From positions 406,949 to 448,904 of the forward strand of contig AZIN01000004.1 of NCBI GenBank assembly GCA_000511875.1: a DNA stretch of 41,956 nt, in the 5' to 3' direction. Positions 27,792 to 35,127 of the stretch are shown in pieces (positions within the stretch are counted from its first letter, which is position 1; each line of letters begins with the position of its first letter). A program made the position numbers and the translations under genes. The DNA is from Gammaproteobacteria bacterium MOLA455. GTDB lineage: Bacteria > Pseudomonadota > Gammaproteobacteria > Pseudomonadales > Porticoccaceae. The notes under the pieces are model-generated. The model was given only the letters and a program-made list of their open reading frames with translations, did no database searches and was not told the DNA's origin.

Positions 27792-29780
27792 ATGCAATAT
27801 CGATCGCTTTTAAGCAGTCTCAGTCGGATTAGTGGATTGCGACAATCAAACCATTTCGGTGCGATCTTCGCGCTGTCTTTTTCTTTAATACTTTCAGCCT
27901 GTGGTGGTGGTGGAAATGCTGTTACTGAGAATAGCCTTACTGAACCAGGCTCTGACGGCATAGCTCCAACGCTGTTAAGTGTTTCGATCAAGCAGTCTAA
28001 GACCAGAAATGGCTCTCCAGACGGAACCGCCAAGCTGGGTGATTCCATTACAGTATCCTTTGAAGCTAGCGAAGGGCTTATGCAGCCTGAGGTTACCATC
28101 GGTGGTTTTGCCGCAGATGTTTCCGGTAAAATTGGCGACTGGACTGCTACGCGTGAGATGACTGAGCTGGATATGGACGGCATGGTTGACTTTACTATTT
28201 CCTATACTGACATTAGTGGGGTCGAGGGTGTCGTAGGTAGTGCGACGACCGATGAGAGTGCTGTTGAATACTGCATGGAGGGTTGTGTAGAACCAGAGCC
28301 AATTACCCTGGCCGGTACTTGGAGACTTGATGCTGCTGGCGTTGGTCCAAATGCAGCTAGCAGAGAGTGGTTTTCCATTAACCGCAGCAGTGACGCTGAT
28401 CTCGCAGCCCGTCCTTGTCTGTTTGATGATGCCTTTGTATTTGGTGCCGACGGCTCTTTTGCCAACCAAATGGGTGATGCTACATGGATTGAAGCTTGGC
28501 AGAATGCTGATGCTGGCGAGGGTGCTTGTTTAACGCCTGTTGCACCGCATGACGGCAGTATTGCTGCATCCTTTGTCTATGACGAAGATGCTGGCACTCT
28601 TACCTTAAATGGTCAGGGCGCACACCTTGGTCTGGCCAAAGTGGTCAACGATTCTGAGTTGGGTTCATCGAGTGAAGCACCTGAGTCAATCACTTACACA
28701 GTAACGACCTTCGATGGCGATTTCTTATCTGTCGTAGTTGTAGTGGGTGACGGCGTCTACTGGTCATATGATCTGGTTAAAGAACAACCTTCTCCGCTTG
28801 CCGGTACCTGGAGACTTGATGCTGCTGGCGTTGGTCCAAATGCAGCTAGCAGAGAGTGGTTTTCCATTAACCGCAGCAGTGACGCTGATCTCGCAGCCCG
28901 TCCTTGTCTGTTTGATGATGCCTTTGTATTTGGTGCCGACGGCTCTTTTGCCAATCAAATGGGTGATGCTACATGGATTGAAGCTTGGCAGAATGCTGAT
29001 GCTGGCGAGGGTGCTTGTTTAACGCCTGTTGCACCGCACGACGGCAGTATTGCTGCATCCTATGTCTATGATGAAGATGCTGGCACTCTTACCTTAAATG
29101 GTCAGGGCGCACACCTTGGTTTGGCCAAAGTGGTTAACGATTCTGAGTTGGGTTCATCGAATGAAGCACCTGAGTCAATCACTTACACAGTAACGACCTT
29201 CGATGGCGATTTCTTATCTGTCGTAGTTGTAGTGGGTGACGGCGTCTACTGGTCCTATGACCTGGTTAAAGATTCCGATACTGCCGTTGCTGCACCTTCC
29301 ATACTTGAGGGTAGCTGGGTACTTGATGCTGCTGGCGTTGGTCCAAATGCAGCTAGCAGAGAGTGGTTTTCCATTAACCGTAGCAGTGACGCTGATCTTG
29401 CAGCCCGTCCTTGTCTATTTGATGATGCCTTTGTATTTGGTGCCGACGGCTCTTTTGCCAATCAAATGGGTGATGCTACATGGATTGAAGCTTGGCAGAG
29501 TGCTGATGCTGGCGAGGGTGCGTGTTTAGCGCCCATTGCACCGCATGACGGCAGCATTGCTGCATCCTTTGTCTATGATGAAGATGCTGGCACTCTTACC
29601 TTAACTGGTCAGGGCGCACATCTTGGCCTTGCCAAAGTGGTCAACGATTCTGAACTCGCATCTCCTTCTGCCGCTCCTGAGTCGATTACCTACACAGTGG
29701 TGATGATTGAAAGTGATTTCTTATCTGTTGTGATTAAAGTTGGTGACGGTGTCTTCTGGTCATATGATTTTACTAAGTAG
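27792..29780 (+). CDS. Lipoprotein with N-terminal Ig-like module and three near-identical 158-aa modules
   Basis: This is a 662-aa surface or outer-membrane lipoprotein with lipobox LSAC (Cys37) followed by GGGG. Residues 58-160 form an Ig-like module (APTLLSVSI to DESAVEY) that is also found in the lipoprotein gene at 38769. Residues 173-330, 336-493 and 505-662 are three copies of one module. Each has a GxW start, a GVGPNAASREWF segment, CLFDDAFVFGADGSF, ATWIEAW, GQGAHLGLAKV and an ITYTV to VYWSYDL end. This pattern recalls glycan-binding lipoproteins of polysaccharide utilisation loci (from memory). AGGGGG lies 4 nt before the ATG. It converges with the halogenase operon. Confidence 0.85.
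   Translation: MQYRSLLSSLSRISGLRQSNHFGAIFALSFSLILSACGGGGNAVTENSLTEPGSDGIAPTLLSVSIKQSKTRNGSPDGTAKLGDSITVSFEASEGLMQPEVTIGGFAADVSGKIGDWTATREMTELDMDGMVDFTISYTDISGVEGVVGSATTDESAVEYCMEGCVEPEPITLAGTWRLDAAGVGPNAASREWFSINRSSDADLAARPCLFDDAFVFGADGSFANQMGDATWIEAWQNADAGEGACLTPVAPHDGSIAASFVYDEDAGTLTLNGQGAHLGLAKVVNDSELGSSSEAPESITYTVTTFDGDFLSVVVVVGDGVYWSYDLVKEQPSPLAGTWRLDAAGVGPNAASREWFSINRSSDADLAARPCLFDDAFVFGADGSFANQMGDATWIEAWQNADAGEGACLTPVAPHDGSIAASYVYDEDAGTLTLNGQGAHLGLAKVVNDSELGSSNEAPESITYTVTTFDGDFLSVVVVVGDGVYWSYDLVKDSDTAVAAPSILEGSWVLDAAGVGPNAASREWFSINRSSDADLAARPCLFDDAFVFGADGSFANQMGDATWIEAWQSADAGEGACLAPIAPHDGSIAASFVYDEDAGTLTLTGQGAHLGLAKVVNDSELASPSAAPESITYTVVMIESDFLSVVIKVGDGVFWSYDFTK
28308..29777 (+). repeat. 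Three 474-bp in-gene tandem repeats
   Basis: Units are 28308-28781, 28797-29270 and 29304-29777, each exactly 474 bp (158 codons). They are separated by linkers of 15 and 33 nt. Units 1 and 2 differ by a handful of bases over the whole length; unit 3 is more divergent at its first codons and last third. The near-identity includes silent positions, pointing to recent duplication or gene conversion. Confidence 0.97.
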
Positions 29781-29801
29781 CACCAGTTAATTTGAGCAAC
29801 A

Positions 29802-29837
29802 CAAAAAACCGCACTGGTTACAGTGTGGTTTTTTTTC
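29802..29837. terminator. Bidirectional Rho-independent terminator
   Basis: A run of A, a CCGCACT/AGTGTGG stem (one G-T pair) with a 5-nt loop, and a run of eight T form a symmetric terminator. It lies between the stop of the three-module lipoprotein (plus strand) and the stop of the last halogenase gene (minus strand), and serves both. Confidence 0.88.
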
Positions 29838-29902
29838 GCCTGCTGCTTTAAAAGCAGGGCTGTTGGTAGTGAGTCGCTTAGTGAACAGTGTGGCGTAATA
29901 AC

Positions 29903-31393
29903 CTATGCCGACTCGGCAGGACAGTACTTTGAGATAAAGCTCTGATGGCTGGGCAGCTGGTTAACCAGGTGGTCAACATTGGCGCTGAGTCCCTTGAGAA
30001 ACCGGCCGAGCTCAAGGTCACTCATGCTGTCGACAATCGGGTGGTACTGCTCTGGTACCAACCCCTGACCCAGCATAACCTGTACCCAGTTGTTTTCGGC
30101 AAACACATCCCCAGCTTCCTGAAACACCCGCCCAGTCTGCTTAAACAAATCTAGGCGATGACGTAGCCCCTCTGGAATCGGCATCGACTGGCAGTGACGC
30201 CAGAATGGCGTGTCGTCGCGTTCGGTGAGATGGTAGTGCATAACAATAAAGTCTCGCACAAAGACAAACTCAGCGCTCATCTGACGATTGAACTCCACCA
30301 CATCTGGCTGGCGTACACCTTCGTGGGGGAACATCTGCAGCAGGCGAATAATGCCGCGCTGAATCAGATGGATGCTGGTGGATTCAAGAGGCTCAACAAA
30401 GCCGCTGGCAAGACCCAGGGCAATGCAGTTTTTGTTCCAATGCTGTTTGCGCTGGCCAGTGCGGAATTTGATAATTCGCGGTTTGGTGAGGGGTTCGCCC
30501 TCTACATTACTTAGCAGAGTTTCAATGGCGTCATCGTCCGATAGGAACTTGCTGCAAAACACCATGCCATTGCCGACTCTTGATTGCAGCGGGATACGCC
30601 ACTGCCAACCGGCATCACGGGCCATGGCTCTGGTGTAGGGGATAGGTTCACCCACTGATTCAGTCTGCACGGCCACGGCACTGTCGCAGGGCAGCCAGTT
30701 GGACCAGTCTTCATATTCGGTGTGCAGAGTCTCATCGATCAAAAGACCGCGGAAGCCACTGCAGTCGACAAATAGATCGCCTTCGATTGTGCGTCCCGAC
30801 TCAAGCGTAACACTGCGGATAAAACCATTGTCGTTATCGGTGTCCACCTGTGTAATCTTACCCTCTATACGTTCGCAGCCATGTTGTTCGGCCATCTTAC
30901 GCAGAAACGTGGCATAGAGGGTGGCATTCATATGAAAGGCATAGCTCAGGCTCTGGTCTGGCAATGCAGCGAATTTTCCCGCCTTAGCCGCTACGTTAGA
31001 GGCGCTGTAACGGCCGTAGTCTTCACTTAGGCCCAACTGCTTACCTCTACTCCAAAAGTGCTGGAAACCGCCTGCCCAGCAGTCCTGCCCAGTGCGACCA
31101 AAAGCGTGCATATAGCTGTCGCCAAGCTTATTCCAGTTCTCAAAATTAATCCCCAACTTGAAGGTACCCTGGACTGCCGCCATAAACTCCTGTTCATCAA
31201 TCTTAAGCAGTTGATGAAGAGTCATCATGGTCGGAATGGTCGCTTCGCCAACACCCACAGTACCGATTTCGTCAGACTCCACTACGCAGACTTGTATATT
31301 CGGTCCTATTAGCTTGCTCAGTGAGGCCGCAGCCATCCAGCCTGCGGTACCGCCGCCGACAACCACTACCTTGGTAACGTTCTTAATGGTCAT
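29903..31393 (-). CDS. Flavin-dependent tryptophan-halogenase-like protein (copy 2 of operon)
   Basis: This 496-aa flavoprotein belongs to the PrnA/RebH superfamily, which uses FADH2, O2 and halide to halogenate aromatic rings. It has GGGTAGW for FAD (13-19) and VGVGEATIPTM after the second strand. Lys79 in GTFKLGINF sits at the number of the catalytic lysine of PrnA/RebH. The halogenase motif WxWxIP is W263-Q-W265-R-I-P268. The likely catalytic glutamate is Glu337 in PLESTSIH. All hallmark residues are present, so it may be active; the substrate is unknown and no flavin reductase is near. GGAG lies 8 nt before the ATG. It is the last gene of the TonB-receptor operon. Confidence 0.9.
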   Translation of the reverse strand: MTIKNVTKVVVVGGGTAGWMAAASLSKLIGPNIQVCVVESDEIGTVGVGEATIPTMMTLHQLLKIDEQEFMAAVQGTFKLGINFENWNKLGDSYMHAFGRTGQDCWAGGFQHFWSRGKQLGLSEDYGRYSASNVAAKAGKFAALPDQSLSYAFHMNATLYATFLRKMAEQHGCERIEGKITQVDTDNDNGFIRSVTLESGRTIEGDLFVDCSGFRGLLIDETLHTEYEDWSNWLPCDSAVAVQTESVGEPIPYTRAMARDAGWQWRIPLQSRVGNGMVFCSKFLSDDDAIETLLSNVEGEPLTKPRIIKFRTGQRKQHWNKNCIALGLASGFVEPLESTSIHLIQRGIIRLLQMFPHEGVRQPDVVEFNRQMSAEFVFVRDFIVMHYHLTERDDTPFWRHCQSMPIPEGLRHRLDLFKQTGRVFQEAGDVFAENNWVQVMLGQGLVPEQYHPIVDSMSDLELGRFLKGLSANVDHLVNQLPSHQSFISKYCPAESA

Positions 31394-31416
31394 TCCGAGT
31401 TCTCCAATAATCTATT

Positions 31417-32430
31417 TTAGCGACTGAGTTTTTGCGCTAACAGGGTGCGAATTTTTTTTGCTGTGGCCTCGTCAATTGGGTTGAGCACACCGCGGGCCTG
31501 CTCGGGAATATGCGCTATGTGCTCTGGGTCGGGATTGAATACATAGTGGTCAAATAGCTGTTTCCACACTTGACGCTGCTCTGGAGGTAGATCGCGCAAG
31601 CCAAGAATTCCATGTTGCAGAACATTCAGCGGGCCGCCGAGATAGCTGGGCGTGTCGCGCCACCAGTAATTAACCAATACATTGAGAGGTTCAAGGGCGT
31701 CCACATGGTGCCACCACATGCTGGGTATCAAGATGGCGTCGCCGGGTTCCAGTTCAACCACCTGTGCCGACTCTAGGGCCTGGCGAAATTTGGGAAAGCG
31801 CCGGTAATCGGGATCGCTGAAGTCGACTAGACTAATGGGCTGCCCTGCGGGTGTTAAATCTATAGGTCCAACATAGAGATTGTCGAGTTGGTTTGGCGGA
31901 AACAATGTAAAACGCCGTCGTCCAACAGCGCAGCAGGCAATATTTGTCGGGAAATCATAGTGCGCAGATATACGGCTGCGGTTGCCGATCCAAACGCTGG
32001 CAATGGGACTCTGGTCGGGCAGTTCGAGGTCATTGTGCTGGCGAAATCCAGGTAGCCAATTATCCACATTGGTAGACCCGACGTAGAGAGTTGGAGGTGC
32101 GCTGCTATCCCGGTGTGTGGCCAGCTGCTCTAGAACATTGGCGAGGAGTAGACGCTGATAGTCAAAGTTGAAACCGCTGAGGTCACTATTGTAAAAAATA
32201 TGCCCTTTTATCGCTGGGTCTCCGACCATAGCGGTCAGGGGTTTGCCGCTATCAAAAGACAGTAAGTAGTCCGACGCCTCTGTCTGGGAGCGCTGTCCCG
32301 CTGCGACGAGGGGCCAGTCGGCAATCAGACCGCGCAGCACTAGAGGCTGGGATGAGTGTAAAACCTCATCGGGAATCGAATCGGCCCGGCAGCCTTCAAT
32401 GGTTTTGACCGCAGCTTTAATCTTAAGCAC
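31417..32430 (-). CDS. Cupin-like (JmjC/cupin_8) Fe(II)/2-oxoglutarate oxygenase family protein
   Basis: This is a 337-aa protein of the cupin_8/JmjC-like family, many members of which hydroxylate proteins or small molecules with Fe(II) and 2-oxoglutarate. The iron triad is visible as His157-x-Asp159 (SAHYDFP) and His241 or His242 in MWWHHVD. GDAILIPSMWWH is the typical late strand. The start is a GTG with GAGGTG 7 nt upstream. It lies between the SapC gene (53 nt) and the second halogenase (23 nt). Proteins of this type commonly accompany halogenase-like and SapC genes beside TonB receptors; the substrate is unknown. Confidence 0.85.
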   Translation of the reverse strand: MLKIKAAVKTIEGCRADSIPDEVLHSSQPLVLRGLIADWPLVAAGQRSQTEASDYLLSFDSGKPLTAMVGDPAIKGHIFYNSDLSGFNFDYQRLLLANVLEQLATHRDSSAPPTLYVGSTNVDNWLPGFRQHNDLELPDQSPIASVWIGNRSRISAHYDFPTNIACCAVGRRRFTLFPPNQLDNLYVGPIDLTPAGQPISLVDFSDPDYRRFPKFRQALESAQVVELEPGDAILIPSMWWHHVDALEPLNVLVNYWWRDTPSYLGGPLNVLQHGILGLRDLPPEQRQVWKQLFDHYVFNPDPEHIAHIPEQARGVLNPIDEATAKKIRTLLAQKLSR

Positions 32431-32483
32431 AGTTGTTCACCTCAAAGACGAGGGTGTATGCCGCTGACCGAGCTAGCAAAAAG

Positions 32484-33227
32484 CTATCCCAGCTGAGCAT
32501 TTTTCTTGTCGATCATTGGCCGCAGGCGGGCGAAAGAGGCAATCGCCATATAGATAGACTGTAGGTAGCCCTGAGCATTGAATTTGGCTAGTGTCTCGCC
32601 GTCCAATGACTGGAGTTTTTCTTCAGCGATGGTGTAGAAACCCACCAGTTGGTTATTTGAACCATCGTTGAGGGTTATCTCGAGGCTAAAGGGCTCGAGC
32701 AACTCATGTTCAAGCAGTGCTGCTATAAAGCCTTTGTTGTGTTCTAGACCGCGATGAATGGATTCTAGTGTGCCTATGCTGGCCTGTAAAAAATCACTTG
32801 GTGTGCCATCCTGGTTAAACAGTGCTTCACCTTCTTGACTGTCTACGCCGTCCACCTCAATCAAACGTGGGCTGTCAGAGTCAATAGACACTACCGGCTT
32901 AGTGGCACCTTCAGGGCCGTCGGGGTCTGCTTGAAAACCGATCAGAAAGGGGTGGCGACGAATCATCATGGGTATGTAGCTAGCATCCCATCCGCTGTCG
33001 CTAAGGAACAGGTTATGATCCTGTTCAAACCCGAACAGGGCGGCAGGATAGAGCTGACCAGATTCTGGATCTTTGCAAAAGAAGATTGGATAGCATGACT
33101 GGATATCTCTAAATTCCATGGGAAAGGTCATGCTGTACATGATGTTGTCGCCCAACTGCGCGCTTCTGCCGGTGTTCACGCGAAGGTTTTTGTGAACATC
33201 GTTGTTGAGTATGTTGTAGTTGCTCAT
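32484..33227 (-). CDS. SapC family protein
   Basis: This 247-aa protein matches the SapC family (named after a Campylobacter S-layer locus). Typical segments are MTFPMEFRDIQSCYPIFF, GQLYPAALFGFEQDHNLFLSD, the IPMMIRRHPFLIG block and, near the end, FYTIAEEKLQSLDGETL. No signal peptide or membrane segment is seen, so it is probably cytoplasmic. Its biochemical function is not established. GGAG lies 5 nt before the ATG. It sits between the two halogenase-like genes, with the cupin gene, in the TonB-receptor operon. Confidence 0.88.
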   Translation of the reverse strand: MSNYNILNNDVHKNLRVNTGRSAQLGDNIMYSMTFPMEFRDIQSCYPIFFCKDPESGQLYPAALFGFEQDHNLFLSDSGWDASYIPMMIRRHPFLIGFQADPDGPEGATKPVVSIDSDSPRLIEVDGVDSQEGEALFNQDGTPSDFLQASIGTLESIHRGLEHNKGFIAALLEHELLEPFSLEITLNDGSNNQLVGFYTIAEEKLQSLDGETLAKFNAQGYLQSIYMAIASFARLRPMIDKKNAQLG

Positions 33228-33306
33228 GCTTGCTCCAGCATAGTTCTGTTGCCCTGAGGTTGAGTGGTCGAGAGATTAAAAATTTAAGAGGTTCAGGGCC
33301 TCAGTG

Positions 33307-34884
33307 TTATATTTTTTGAAATCCGAAGGTGTAAATTTTGTTGATCAAGTCGCGATTGCTTGGCAGCGAGGCTTGCAGCTGCTTAGTGCGGGCCATATTT
33401 TCCTGAAACAGATGGCCGGCTCGCAGCCCCTCGGCCTGCTCTGAGCGACGCTGCGTCTGACTTGGCATAGTTTCAAAATCCATGCCGTAGAGAACATATT
33501 GAAAGCTTGCCGAGGGAAACATATCGTCGACATTGTTATTGTCGCGATGCCAGGGACTTTGGTGGCGCCAGAGGGTGAGTAAATCGGTTAGCCGCTCTGG
33601 TATGCTAGAGGCTTCGCAGTTATCGCGCCAGTACTCAGTGTCTCTGCGCTGGCTGAGAACATAGTGCAGCTTGAGAAACTCAATAATGCGATCCCAGCGA
33701 TATAAAAACTTGTCGTTAAAGCGTTTAGCAACAAGATCCATAACCCCGCGATTGGCCGGGAGCTGCTCAGCGATCATCGCCGCCGAGAGTTCTACCAGTA
33801 CCAGAGCTGAGGCTTCTAGTGGCTCGATAAATCCAGCAGACATGCCAATGGCAACACAGTTCTTGTGCCAAAATTTGGCCCTATGACCAGGGCTAAACTG
33901 CACCTTGCGCAGTGTTGCCGCGGCTGCAGCCTGCTGGCTAACGGTGCTGGCAATATAGTTCAGCAGTTCTTCACTGGCGCGCTCTTCGGTATTGTGGTCA
34001 CTGGAGTACACATGACCTATGCCGCGTCTTGTGGGCAAGCCAATCTCCCAGATCCAGCCAGCAGATTGAGCCGTCGACAGAGTGCAGGATTCAATCGGGT
34101 CGTTTTCATTTGTATAGGGGATTTGCGCTGCCAGAGCGTTGTTATTGAAAAGGATATCACTCTTACTGCAAACTGGAATGCCGAAGTGTTCCCCCAATAG
34201 CAGGGCTCTTGAACCGCTGCAATCGATAAATAGCTCTCCTTCTACATTGCCGTGGCTGTCTGTGGCTATGGAGGCTATATCGCCATTTTCCGCGGAGTTG
34301 ATGCCGATAACATTGGCTTTGACATGGGTGACGCCGAGTTTTTCGACGCAGTGTTTGCGCAGGAATTCGGCAAATTTTGCCGCATCCAGATGATAACCGT
34401 AGTTCACGTTAAAGGCATATTCCGGCGTGGAAATTTTTTTCGGCGCTAGCTTGTCCGCAAACAGGGCGCTCTGTGGGGACACTGCCTGAGCAAAGTTTAT
34501 CTGCTCTCGTGCTGTCTGCCAGTGGGGTGCCAAGTTCACCTCGGTGTAGCTCTGAGGTGCGGTGAAGGGGTGTGTATAGATATCATCTTCGCCAGTGCGC
34601 CAGCCTCTAAACAAAGTACCTTGCTTAAAGCTTGCGCTGCACTCACGGAAAAATTCTGTTTCTGAAATACCCATCTTTTGCAGGGTGTTGCGCATGGAAG
34701 GCCAGGTGCCTTCGCCGACACCAATGGTGGCAATATCTGGAGATTCAACTAGGGTTAGCTGGAAGGAGCCCTCTCGGCATCCATTTTTAGAGCCAATGCA
34801 GTGCTCGGCCGCAATCACACCAGCGCTTAACCAGCCAGCTGTGCCGCCACCGACTATCACTACTCGATTGATTTTATGGTTCAT
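33307..34884 (-). CDS. Flavin-dependent tryptophan-halogenase-like protein (copy 1 of operon)
   Basis: This 525-aa protein is a divergent paralogue of the product of 29903-31393. GGGTAGW (12-18) and IGVGEGTWPSM follow the family. The lysine equivalent is Lys87 in ASFKQGTLF. The WxWxIP motif is changed to W277-I-W279-E-I-G282, so the proline is a glycine. The region of the catalytic glutamate reads PLEASALVLVE (Glu357), with Ala in place of Ser after it. A larger insertion between residues 100 and 160 and these changes suggest a different substrate or chemistry. It is the first gene after the TonB receptor, 243 nt away across a hairpin. Confidence 0.88.
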   Translation of the reverse strand: MNHKINRVVIVGGGTAGWLSAGVIAAEHCIGSKNGCREGSFQLTLVESPDIATIGVGEGTWPSMRNTLQKMGISETEFFRECSASFKQGTLFRGWRTGEDDIYTHPFTAPQSYTEVNLAPHWQTAREQINFAQAVSPQSALFADKLAPKKISTPEYAFNVNYGYHLDAAKFAEFLRKHCVEKLGVTHVKANVIGINSAENGDIASIATDSHGNVEGELFIDCSGSRALLLGEHFGIPVCSKSDILFNNNALAAQIPYTNENDPIESCTLSTAQSAGWIWEIGLPTRRGIGHVYSSDHNTEERASEELLNYIASTVSQQAAAAATLRKVQFSPGHRAKFWHKNCVAIGMSAGFIEPLEASALVLVELSAAMIAEQLPANRGVMDLVAKRFNDKFLYRWDRIIEFLKLHYVLSQRRDTEYWRDNCEASSIPERLTDLLTLWRHQSPWHRDNNNVDDMFPSASFQYVLYGMDFETMPSQTQRRSEQAEGLRAGHLFQENMARTKQLQASLPSNRDLINKIYTFGFQKI

Positions 34885-35060
34885 GGATTTCAGTTACTTT
34901 TTAATTCGTTAATTTATCGGGCTTTATTTTTTATGCTTTCTAATTCCCTTTTGTAGCCTGAATGAAAAAGCTTATTTACTTTACTCTATCTGCTTTTCTA
35001 CGCTTATAAAAGCACCGCCGCAATGTTGCAGTCAGTCTATTTATATACGACGCAATGAAA

Positions 35061-35090
35061 GAAGCCGCTCAAAATACTTTAAGCGGCTTC
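35061..35090 (-). terminator. Hairpin after the TonB-receptor gene (terminator or attenuator)
   Basis: A 9-bp GC-rich stem (35061-35069 with 35082-35090) with a 12-nt loop lies 38 nt past the receptor stop. On the minus strand it is followed by TTTCATTG, a weak T run. It could partly end transcription, so that the halogenase genes are made at a lower level, or it could stabilise the receptor mRNA. The 243-nt spacer 34885-35127 shows no gene. Confidence 0.6.
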
Positions 35091-35127
35091 GGTTTTCATC
35101 ACGCTAGTGATTTCTCACCATGGCGGG

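Noticed and set aside
28202-29461. Antisense open frames recurring in each of the three lipoprotein modules
   Set aside because: They recur only because the DNA is repeated, and they lie opposite a clear coding frame.
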